Assembly (NCBI GenBank): GCA_900539675.1
Contig: UQDJ01000012.1
Location: forward strand, 1-43,602
DNA length: 43,602 nucleotides
Direction of reading: 5' to 3'
Source: an uncultured Coriobacteriaceae bacterium
Lineage (GTDB): Bacteria > Actinomycetota > Coriobacteriia > Coriobacteriales > Eggerthellaceae
How positions within the stretch are numbered: the stretch's first letter is position 1; each line of letters opens with the position of its first letter. The translations under genes were made by a program, and so were the position numbers. Below the pieces are notes generated by a model, which was not told the origin of the DNA, did no database searches, and saw nothing but the letters and a program-made list of their open reading frames with translations. Of the stretch, positions 17,943 to 24,517 are shown piece by piece.

Positions 17943-18947
17943 GTGCCCATCGATACTCACAATCAAAACCAAAAGGTACAGCCTGTTGCTGAAAAGCGGC
18001 AGGCTGTCTCTACTTCTGATGCAATCTGGACCGTCAAAGCAACGCTGGACTGGACGGTTGATTTCCTGGCTCAGCACGGCGATGCCAATCCGCGCTTGTC
18101 CGCAGAGTGGCTGATGTCTGAAGCTACCGGTCTTTCTCGCATCGAACTCTACGTCAACTTCGACAAACCTCTATCCATGGATGAGCGCACGGTATTGCGT
18201 GGTTTTGTGGTTCGTCGGGCAAACGGCGAACCATTGCAGTTGATTAGCGGTACGGCGCCGTTTCGCTATTTGACCATTAAAGTTGCCCCCGGCGTGCTCA
18301 TTCCGCGCCCCGAAACGGAGGTGCTGGTCAGTGAGGCTATGCGCGAACTGAAGTTGCCCCGTGTTTCTGATCATGTGGTGACAGATGCTGATACGGGCGA
18401 AGAGGTGCTCACGGGCGCTGAGCTACCCCCGATTGATGTTATCGATTTGTGCACCGGTTCGGGGTGCATTGCGTGCTCTATTGCAAGCGAATATCCCGCG
18501 GCGCACGTTTTAGCGCTTGATATTTCACCGGAAGCGTTGGCATTGGCCAAGGAAAACGTGGATTCGCTACAGCTTTCCGATCGTGTGGAGGTACGCAAGA
18601 GCGACCTGCTTTCCGCGGTGGCATCCCAAGAGCGTGGCGAATTTGACCTGGTTATATCAAATCCACCCTATATTCCCACTGCGGTACTTGATGGTCTTGA
18701 TAGGGAAGTGACAGCTTTTGAGCCTGCGTTGGCATTGGATGGTGGCGCTGATGGGTTGGATTTGTTCCGCCGTTTTATCAATGATGCGTTTGAGTGCTTA
18801 AAGCCACAAGGTGTTATAGCGGTAGAACTGTTTGAAGATCACTTGGATGCAGCCGCTCAGCTTGCCGGTGAAGCTGGATTTGTTGATGTGCGCGTTGCCA
18901 GGGATCTTGCTGGTCGTCCGCGCGTTCTGATTGCGCATAAGGAGTGA
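17943..18947 (+). CDS. prmC: Release factor glutamine methyltransferase
   Basis: N5-methyltransferase that modifies the GGQ glutamine of release factors with SAM. It has 334 residues. The SAM-binding motif DLCTGSGCIA is at 168-177 and the glutamine-binding NPPY is N240-P-P-Y243. An N-terminal helical domain binds the release factor; the first 30 residues are an extra polar tail. The start is a GTG that directly abuts the prfA stop (TAA-GTG), with GAGGA inside the prfA 3' end as ribosome site. Translation is coupled to its own substrate. Confidence 0.94.
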   Translation: MPIDTHNQNQKVQPVAEKRQAVSTSDAIWTVKATLDWTVDFLAQHGDANPRLSAEWLMSEATGLSRIELYVNFDKPLSMDERTVLRGFVVRRANGEPLQLISGTAPFRYLTIKVAPGVLIPRPETEVLVSEAMRELKLPRVSDHVVTDADTGEEVLTGAELPPIDVIDLCTGSGCIACSIASEYPAAHVLALDISPEALALAKENVDSLQLSDRVEVRKSDLLSAVASQERGEFDLVISNPPYIPTAVLDGLDREVTAFEPALALDGGADGLDLFRRFINDAFECLKPQGVIAVELFEDHLDAAAQLAGEAGFVDVRVARDLAGRPRVLIAHKE

Positions 18948-18949
18948 CA

Positions 18950-19054
18950 ATGACCTCACAGACAATGACTCAACAGACTATGGCCTCACAAATAGCGACC
19001 TCACAAACAGTGACCTCACAAACAGTGACCCAACAGACAATGACCTCACAAACA
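18950..19054 (+). repeat. Seven 15-bp units at the punA start
   Basis: Seven exact-length 15-base units tile 18950-19054 with no gaps. Six of the seven begin with ATG or GTG in the punA frame. Typical units are ATGACCTCACAAACA and GTGACCTCACAAACA, with variation at a few positions. Any gain or loss of a unit keeps the frame. Confidence 0.93.
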
Positions 19055-19894
19055 GACGGTATAGCTCACGTAACGCTGCGTGAAAAACTGGATGAATCGC
19101 TGAGTGTTGTAAGAGAGATGTTGGGCAAGCGCAAGCCAACGATAGGTATTATTTTGGGATCGGGATTGGGTCCCTTGGCAAACTTCGTAGACGATGCAGT
19201 CAAGATTGCCTACAAAGATATTCCCTTTATGAAAACTTCCACCGCATCGAGCCATGTAGGTCAGTTCGTTTGTGGCACGCTCGCAGGCAAATGCGTACTG
19301 GTTATGCAGGGGCGTCTGCATGGCTATGAGGGGTATTCGTCTCAAGAGGTAGCGTATCCAGTGTGGCTTATGCATTGTTTAGGCATTGATACGCTTATCA
19401 CCACCAATGCTGCTGGCGCCATCAATGAAGCGTATCAGGTGGGAGATTTCTGTCTGATGAGCGATCATATTAACTTTACGGGGCGCAACCCTGTGGTGGG
19501 TATAGAGCCTATGGAGATCGCTCCTCGCTTTGTGCCCATGGCACATGCCTATGATTGGGATTTGCGTACGCTGGCAAAACAGGTGGCCGCCGATTTGCAT
19601 ATCCGTCTTCAGGAGGGTGTGTATTTAGGTCTGCTTGGGCCCAGCTTTGAAACGGCAGCGGAGATCCGTATGTTTCGCGCGTGGGGAGCCGATACGGTTG
19701 CCATGAGTGTATGCGAAGAAGTTATTGCCGCGCGCCATGTGGGAATGCGCGTTTTGGGTATGTCGCTGGTGTCTAATATGGCCTGCGGCGTTCAGGGTGC
19801 CGATCCCAACGATGATGAAGTGATCGAAGTGGCACACACGCGTGAAGAAGCCTTTTGTGATTTGGTGACAGAAATCGTGCGTCGCATGGACTGA
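18950..19894 (+). CDS. punA: Purine nucleoside phosphorylase with pentapeptide-repeat N-terminus
   Basis: Trimeric (class I) PNP that phosphorolyses purine nucleosides for salvage. It has 314 residues. Motifs: phosphate-binding GSGLG, RLHGYEG, TTNAAGAI, DHINFTGRNP and LGPSFETAAEIR. The usual VGMS base-site region reads VAMSVCEEV, a mild departure. Start: ATG at 18950, five bases after AAGGAG; that site overlaps the prmC stop, so the genes are coupled. The first 35 residues are seven copies of a T/SQT-type pentapeptide (MTSQT, MTQQT and so on) encoded by a 15-base tandem array. Family members start about where the last unit lies, so the array is extra. The stop region is also echoed downstream (GACTGAT at 19889, 19902 and 19914). 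Confidence 0.92.
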   Translation: MTSQTMTQQTMASQIATSQTVTSQTVTQQTMTSQTDGIAHVTLREKLDESLSVVREMLGKRKPTIGIILGSGLGPLANFVDDAVKIAYKDIPFMKTSTASSHVGQFVCGTLAGKCVLVMQGRLHGYEGYSSQEVAYPVWLMHCLGIDTLITTNAAGAINEAYQVGDFCLMSDHINFTGRNPVVGIEPMEIAPRFVPMAHAYDWDLRTLAKQVAADLHIRLQEGVYLGLLGPSFETAAEIRMFRAWGADTVAMSVCEEVIAARHVGMRVLGMSLVSNMACGVQGADPNDDEVIEVAHTREEAFCDLVTEIVRRMD

Positions 19895-20031
19895 TGGATG
19901 CGACTGATAACGAGACTGATATCTAACCCCTTCTTTTATCAATAAAGATATCCTTTCTTTTACACATTACTTAGACTTTGTGTAATAAATAGTAGATTTT
20001 GAACGTGTTATTAGGTTTTTTCAAACGTCGG

Positions 20032-20061
20032 TTGAAAAATTCGAAACTTATGAATTCTAAA
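20032..20061 (+). promoter_or_regulatory. Candidate promoter of the structured RNA
   Basis: TTGAAA (20032-20037) and TCTAAA (20056-20061) are separated by 18 bases in an AT-rich stretch downstream of punA. Transcription would begin near 20068, just before a highly structured segment. Confidence 0.4.
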
Positions 20062-20067
20062 ATGGTC

Positions 20068-20285
20068 TTCCTCGTGCTTTACTGAGTTCAGTGATTTTGG
20101 AACGCGTTCACAAACCTTCTCCAACGTAGGGGGAGTTGTTGGGGAAGAGGTTGTGAACGAGTTCCACCCACGAGGAGTGAGTTACCGCACATGCGGGAGG
20201 GGTTAACATTAAGGTTTTACATACCCTAATGGATATAAGACCCGTTGGAGCTGATAGAGGGCAGCTGCAACGGGTCTTTTCTTTC
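20068..20285 (+). ncRNA. Candidate structured small RNA
   Basis: About 218 bases of non-coding sequence that fold strongly. GGAAC (20099-20103) and CGTTCACAA (20105-20113) pair with GTTCC (20161-20165) and TTGTGAACG (20151-20159). The stem continues with C115-C116/G149-G150 and T117-C125/G138-A146 (add 20000), giving about 25 base pairs closed by a purine-rich loop, GTAGGGGGAGTT. A small CCGC-ACAT-GCGG stem (20185-20196) and an ATTA/TAAT-closed hairpin (20208-20230) follow, then a classical terminator. I compared it by eye with tmRNA, SRP RNA, RNase P, 6S and common riboswitches and found no match. It could also be a long 5' leader of the metallopeptidase gene, but the terminator argues for an independent RNA. 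Confidence 0.5.
20237..20285 (+). terminator. Intrinsic terminator
   Basis: AAGACCCGTTG (20237-20247) pairs perfectly with CAACGGGTCTT (20268-20278), with an inner AGCTG/CAGCT stem. It is followed by TTTTCTTTCTTTTC. The pyrimidine tail lies on the plus-strand side, so it ends rightward transcripts. Confidence 0.85.
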
Positions 20286-20344
20286 TTTTCTTCTTCTGCA
20301 TCTGTACCTTGTTCTTTGTGCGTATCGTGATACCCTACGGGGTC

Positions 20345-21091
20345 ATGAATACTTTTTCGCATCATAGGGCTGCCGCTTCGGACGTGCGCCGGCAAGCGCA
20401 CTCTCAGTCAGCCTATCACGTAAGTCCTGTTGGTTTACCTGTCAGATCTGCTAATAGTCTTACTGCGGGTTTACCTGCCAGGTTCGCTAAAAGTTCTTCT
20501 GTAGGCTCATCTGTCAGATCTGCCACCAGCTCTCATCACCGTTTATGTTCCTATCAGCTGGATTGTGACGGTCGGGTTGTTGAAGTTACCCGTAAAGCCA
20601 TGAAAAATATGCGACTTAAGGTTTCTCCAACCGGAAAGGTTTCGGTTTCTGCGCCCTTTCAGGTAAGTGATGCTGATATCAAACGAATGGTAAGCATGCG
20701 CAGCGAATGGATTGATAAGCAGCAGGCGTATTATCAAAATTCACTTTCCGCCCGCATTGAAGCTGCAACTTCAGAAGAGCAGCAACAGTGGCGAGCAGTG
20801 GTGAGCGCCTGTGTGCCAGCTCTTATTGAAACCTGGGAGCCTATTTTGGGTGTTAAAGCGAAAAGTTTGGTATATCGCAATATGAAATCGCGTTGGGGAA
20901 GTTGCCAGCCATCCACAGGGCGCATCTGTATCAATACGCGTTTAGCGCTCTATCCACCTGAATGCTTGGAATATGTGGTGGTGCATGAGCTTTGTCATTT
21001 GCTCGTAAGTAACCATGGTGCGGATTTCAAAGGGTTACTTGATCGCGTTATGCCCGATTGGAAGCTGCGCGCTAAAAAACTGCGCAGCTGA
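20345..21091 (+). CDS. YgjP-like (M48/SprT-type) zinc metallopeptidase
   Basis: Predicted cytoplasmic zinc metallopeptidase of the YgjP/DUF45 family. The motif HELCHLLVSNHGADF supplies the HExxH helix and the third-ligand region, and the family hallmark SRWGSC precedes it. The domain proper starts near VVEVTRKAMKNMRLKV and ends close to the C-terminus. The first 65 or so residues are serine-rich and include three 12-residue repeats coded by 36-base units. Start is uncertain: ATG at 20345 (248 aa) has only ACGGGG upstream; a TTG at 20309 is also in frame. Substrates of this family are not known to me. Confidence 0.83.
   Translation: MNTFSHHRAAASDVRRQAHSQSAYHVSPVGLPVRSANSLTAGLPARFAKSSSVGSSVRSATSSHHRLCSYQLDCDGRVVEVTRKAMKNMRLKVSPTGKVSVSAPFQVSDADIKRMVSMRSEWIDKQQAYYQNSLSARIEAATSEEQQQWRAVVSACVPALIETWEPILGVKAKSLVYRNMKSRWGSCQPSTGRICINTRLALYPPECLEYVVVHELCHLLVSNHGADFKGLLDRVMPDWKLRAKKLRS
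20432..20533 (+). repeat. 36-bp in-frame repeat in the metallopeptidase N-terminus
   Basis: Units start at 20432, 20468 and 20504 (the last is 30 bases long). They encode GLPVRSANSLTA, GLPARFAKSSSV and GSSVRSATSS. The period is exact and in frame. Confidence 0.8.
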
Positions 21092-21115
21092 ATCATTTGG
21101 TTCAATAGTTCAGCT

Positions 21116-21286
21116 AACTAGTCCGGCAAACTAGTCCGGCAAACTATTCCAGCCATAAATCAGCTTTCTATAAACCAGCTAGCTAAAAGCTAACCACCTA
21201 TAAAATAGCCAGCTCAAGTTAGCTATCTATAAGACCGCCAACTAGAAGTTAGCCAACTATAAACCAGCCAGCTATACATCAACAAT
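21116..21286. repeat. Intergenic tandem repeats between convergent genes
   Basis: Two 13-base units AACTAGTCCGGCA (21116 and 21129) are followed by four about 30-base units beginning CTATAAA or CTATAAG at 21168, 21198, 21227 and 21257. The units contain repeated CAGC/GCCAGC and AGTTAGC blocks and have diverged. They fill the gap between the metallopeptidase and lysR. No U-tract terminator is evident here. Confidence 0.8.
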
Positions 21287-21320
21287 CGTGGCGTAGCTGG
21301 TCTACCTGGATATAGATGTT

Positions 21321-22316
21321 CTATTTGCGCGAAGGAAGTATGACCGGGTTGGCGGCACTTTTTACCCCTGCGATGGTTGATTCGATAGGATGAGCAACAA
21401 TCTTTCGAGGTGCAGCTACAGGCGTACCCGTGCAGCTGTAGAGCTTTTTCGCCAATGAAATAAAGTCATCGACAGTTTTGGTGTGTTGTTCGTTTCGCTG
21501 GTAGGCTAAATATAACTGGCGGAAATTTTTGGGCGCTTCTTTGATGGGCACGATGACCACTTCATTGTGAAATGCTTCTAAAAGCCAGGAATGACAAGCA
21601 ATAGCCATCACATCGGGGTTTGCAGACACAATGGACGCCAGCGTAATTTCATCTTCATAGCGGCATCCTACCTGCAAATTGTGCCCCGCAATTAGGTGGG
21701 CAAGTGCGTGGCCTAAAGGACCTTGTAAATCGTAGGAAATTAAATAGTGATCCGCTAAATCGTCCAACGATACGCTTTCGCGTTTTGCGAAGGGGTGATG
21801 CTTGTTCACAATAAGGGTGGCTTCTTGCGACCAGCAAGGAACATAGCTTATGTCATTGTCGGGTTCGGCTGTATCCAAAAAGGCAATATCAACTGCACCG
21901 GTTTTTAGTTTCTGACGCAGGGCGCCTGCGCCGGCTTGTTGGATGGCAATGGCTATGTTGTAGTCCATCTTCTTGCGGAATTCGTAAATCAGATGCGACC
22001 ACTCTTTGCTTTGCGTGGAATACATTGAACCGATGCGAATTTCACGCTTGTGACGCTTGCCACTTTGCTTGAGCAGATCGATGCCGTTTTGCAGGAAGCG
22101 CAGCGATGTGGTGACGTATTGATAAAACAGGGTGCCGTCTTCAGTAAGCTCCACTGAGCCCTTTTTTCGAATAAAAAGCTGGCAATCAAGTTCGCGTTCA
22201 AGACCATTGATGGCTTGCGAGAGGGTGGGAGTGGTAATGGATTCCCGGCGAGCGGTGTCCTGAAAATTTTTCGTTTCCGCCAACGTTGTGAAATAGTGAA
22301 GATGAGAAAGATTCAC
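21321..22316 (-). CDS. LysR-family regulator, probable IlvY-like
   Basis: LysR-type transcriptional regulator of 331 residues. The winged HTH covers about 1-60 (LHYFTTLAETKNFQDTARRESITTPTLSQAINGLERELDCQLFIR), then a linker helix and a two-lobed effector domain to about residue 295. The C-terminal 30 residues are an extra basic tail. The start is GTG at 22316 with GGAGA seven bases upstream. The gene is divergent from the ilv operon, and an inverted repeat with TTGC/GCAA ends lies in its leader. A related symmetrical element precedes ilvC. Known IlvY activates ilvC when acetolactate or acetohydroxybutyrate is bound; that this protein does so is inference from position. Confidence 0.85.
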   Translation of the reverse strand: MNLSHLHYFTTLAETKNFQDTARRESITTPTLSQAINGLERELDCQLFIRKKGSVELTEDGTLFYQYVTTSLRFLQNGIDLLKQSGKRHKREIRIGSMYSTQSKEWSHLIYEFRKKMDYNIAIAIQQAGAGALRQKLKTGAVDIAFLDTAEPDNDISYVPCWSQEATLIVNKHHPFAKRESVSLDDLADHYLISYDLQGPLGHALAHLIAGHNLQVGCRYEDEITLASIVSANPDVMAIACHSWLLEAFHNEVVIVPIKEAPKNFRQLYLAYQRNEQHTKTVDDFISLAKKLYSCTGTPVAAPRKIVAHPIESTIAGVKSAANPVILPSRK

Positions 22317-22331
22317 GATGGTCTCCTGTTT

Positions 22332-22369
22332 TTGCCTCAGAAAATTCTAGCAGAACGGCTCTGAGGCAA
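22332..22369. promoter_or_regulatory. 10-bp inverted repeat in front of lysR (candidate operator)
   Basis: TTGCCTCAGA (22332-22341) and TCTGAGGCAA (22360-22369) are perfect inverted copies separated by 18 bases, starting 15 bases upstream of the lysR start codon. The outer TTGC/GCAA half sites are 30 bases apart. It may be an autoregulatory LysR site; as RNA it would be a hairpin just before the ribosome site. Confidence 0.5.
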
Positions 22370-22395
22370 TGCATTTGCTATCGCCGTATGACCTA

Positions 22396-22426
22396 TTGGC
22401 AAGAAAAAATTTCAATTAGGTAAAAT
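22396..22426 (+). promoter_or_regulatory. Candidate ilv operon promoter
   Basis: TTGGCA (22396-22401) and TAAAAT (22421-22426) with a 19-base spacer, directly upstream of the structured leader. The spacer is longer than ideal. Confidence 0.45.
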
Positions 22427-22439
22427 GCCCCGCACTAAG

Positions 22440-22728
22440 AGATTCCGGGTGCTATAGTGGGTACATCGAAAAAGCGATGACGAGGAAAAGTAAGGACGAA
22501 ACCCTTCCTCAGGAAGTTGGCGGTTATGCGAGCCAACGGAGGGACGGTCTGAAAGGCCTCTGAGCTGTTCGGTTCGAACATCTTTGTTCAATTCGGACGA
22601 TCTCCGAAGCGGCGAAGGTCAGTAGGCTGAATCGGTGGCCCCGTAATCGGTCGTGAAAGAGCTTGTAAGATATTCTTTCACCCTTTTCTTTAGCGGTCCT
22701 GATGCAGTCTACTGCACAGGATTTTTTT
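22440..22728 (+). promoter_or_regulatory. T-box-like leader of the ilvDBNC operon with terminator
   Basis: The leader shows the order expected of a T-box riboswitch, which senses uncharged tRNA. A Stem I start GATGACGAGG is followed by AGTA (22489-22492). The apical block (about 22509-22537), TCAGGAAGTTGGC...GCCAAC, resembles the CAGAGAG...GGTTGGTGCGAACC consensus. A GAA precedes GGCCTCTGAG on the returning strand. A TTCGGA/TCCGAA hairpin follows (22592-22608), then GGTGGCCCCG (22634-22643), close to the T-box GGTGGNACC but with C where A is conserved. The GTGAAAGA/TCTTTCAC stem (22653-22681) and the terminator complete it. The specifier triplet cannot be fixed with confidence, so the tRNA sensed is open. 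Confidence 0.55.
22697..22728 (+). terminator. Intrinsic terminator/attenuator before ilvD
   Basis: TCCTG-A-TGCAG pairs with CTGCA-CAGGA around a TCTA loop (22697-22721), followed by seven T (22722-22728). It lies 130 bases before ilvD and after the T-box-like domain, which is where an attenuator belongs. Confidence 0.85.
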
Positions 22729-22753
22729 ATGCGCAAAACACGGTGATTCGCGC

Positions 22754-22858
22754 ATGAAGAATGTGAAGTTCGGCACCCATTGCAGCAAGAAGCTCGGCAT
22801 GAATTTTAAGGGCGAAGTTCGCAAGACGAACACCTTGGCAAAGAAAGGGCGTGATTGA
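22754..22858 (+). CDS. Possible 34-aa leader peptide abutting ilvD
   Basis: A 34-codon ORF between the attenuator and ilvD; its TGA stop directly touches the ilvD ATG. The product is strongly basic (nine lysines and two arginines) with no run of branched-chain codons, so it is not a classical ilv attenuator peptide. A GGTGA lies about ten bases upstream as a possible ribosome site. It may serve translational coupling or may be chance; I would not name a function. Confidence 0.35.
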   Translation: MKNVKFGTHCSKKLGMNFKGEVRKTNTLAKKGRD

Positions 22859-24517
22859 ATGCGAAGCGACGCGATCAAAAAAGGTCTCGCGCGTGCACCG
22901 CACCGCAGCTTGCTAAAAGCTGACGGATTGACTGACGAAGAACTAGAGCGTCCGCTTATTGCGGTGATTTCTTCTCAGAATGAAATTATTCCAGGTCATA
23001 TTCATTTGGACAAAATTGCCGAAGCCGTAAAAGCGGGCATTCGCATGGCAGGCGGCACGCCCTTGCAGGCAACCACGATTGGCGTGTGCGACGGCATTGC
23101 TATGAACCATGAAGGCATGAAGTATTCGCTTACCAGTCGTGAAGTTATTGCTGACTCGGTTGAGTGCGTTGTCAATGGTCATGCATTTGATGGCGTTGTT
23201 TTAATTCCTTCTTGCGACAAAATTGTTCCTGGCATGCTGCTGGCTGCGTGTCGATTGAATCTTCCGACAGTTCTGGTATCGGGCGGTCCAATGCTTGCCG
23301 GTCACGATAAATGCGGCAATGAAACTGACCTCAATTCACTGTTTGATGCTGTGGGTAAAGTTACCGCTGGCACGATGAGTGAAGAAGAAGAAAAGTGGCT
23401 TGAAAATACCGCTTGTCCTACCTGTGGCAGCTGCTCGGGTATGTTTACGGCAAATTCTATCTGCTGCTTGTCCGAGGCTTTGGGCATTGCCCTTCCTGGC
23501 AATGGCACCATCCCGGCGGTTTATTCCGAGCGTATTCGTCTGGCAAAGCATGCTGGCATGAAGGTAATGGAGCTGCTCGAAAAGAACATCACCGCGCTGG
23601 ATATCCTCTCCGAAGCTGCTATTCATAACGGTATGGCATTGGATATGGCTTTTGGCGGTTCTACCAATACCATGCTTCACTTGACGGCAATCGCTCATGC
23701 TGCAGGCCATCCCATCACGATGGAAGATTGGGATAAGGTGTGCCAAAAGATTCCAAACATTACGCGTATTGCTCCTGCAGGTCCGCTTCATATTGAAGAT
23801 TTGTACGCAGTGGGCGGCATTCCTGCCATCATTGGCGAGTTGGGCCGTCATGGTTTGCTGGACGGTTCTGCTCTCACCTGCCATGGCACCATGGAAGAAT
23901 GGATTAAGCAGTGCCCGCCAGTAGACGGTGAAGTTGTTCGCACGGTGGAAAACGCTTACAGCCCGGTTGGTGGCTTGCGTGTCATGAAGGGCAATTTGGC
24001 ACCGAATTGCGGTGTGGTTAAGCAGTCTGCTGTATCCGATGACATGCGCCAGCATAAGGGTCCGGCTCGTGTATTCAATTCCGAAGAAGAAGCGTGTGAC
24101 GCTATCTTTGGTGGCAAGATCAATCCGGGCGATGTTGTGGTTATTCGCTACGAAGGTCCCGCAGGCGGTCCGGGCATGCGTGAAATGCTTACGCCGACGT
24201 CAGCTATTTGTGGCATGGGCTTAGACAAGAGTGTTGCTCTTATTACTGACGGTCGTTTCTCCGGCGCAACTAAGGGCCCTGCAATTGGTCATGTCAGCCC
24301 TGAAGCTGCTGCTGGTGGTCCTATTGCTTTGGTACATGAGGGCGACATTATTGAAATTGACATCGACAAGGGCACGCTGACCTTGGATGTTTCTGATGAT
24401 GAGCTGGCAAAGCGCCGCGCTGCTTGGGTTGCTCCCGAACCTAAGTACAAGGTTGGCGTCCTGGCTCGTTATGCAAAGCTTGTTTCGAGTGCTGATAAGG
24501 GGGCGTATTTCGGATGA
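22859..24517 (+). CDS. ilvD: Dihydroxy-acid dehydratase
   Basis: Iron-sulfur dehydratase that makes the 2-keto acids of valine and isoleucine. It has 552 residues. The start MRSDAIKKGLARAPHRSLLKA is typical of the family. Cluster-region cysteines are visible in PSCDK (C119) and CGSCSGMFTANS (C189, C192). Other landmarks are GHIHLDKIAEAVK, GGSTNTMLHL and the C-terminal TDGRFSGATKGPAIGHVSPEA. The likely ribosome site AAAGAAAGGG is inside the preceding small ORF. Its stop overlaps the ilvB start (ATGA). Confidence 0.96.
   Translation: MRSDAIKKGLARAPHRSLLKADGLTDEELERPLIAVISSQNEIIPGHIHLDKIAEAVKAGIRMAGGTPLQATTIGVCDGIAMNHEGMKYSLTSREVIADSVECVVNGHAFDGVVLIPSCDKIVPGMLLAACRLNLPTVLVSGGPMLAGHDKCGNETDLNSLFDAVGKVTAGTMSEEEEKWLENTACPTCGSCSGMFTANSICCLSEALGIALPGNGTIPAVYSERIRLAKHAGMKVMELLEKNITALDILSEAAIHNGMALDMAFGGSTNTMLHLTAIAHAAGHPITMEDWDKVCQKIPNITRIAPAGPLHIEDLYAVGGIPAIIGELGRHGLLDGSALTCHGTMEEWIKQCPPVDGEVVRTVENAYSPVGGLRVMKGNLAPNCGVVKQSAVSDDMRQHKGPARVFNSEEEACDAIFGGKINPGDVVVIRYEGPAGGPGMREMLTPTSAICGMGLDKSVALITDGRFSGATKGPAIGHVSPEAAAGGPIALVHEGDIIEIDIDKGTLTLDVSDDELAKRRAAWVAPEPKYKVGVLARYAKLVSSADKGAYFG

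Noticed and set aside
21168..21286. CRISPR-like array of about 30-bp units
   Set aside because: Units are contiguous without unique spacers, are diverged, and no cas gene is in the window.
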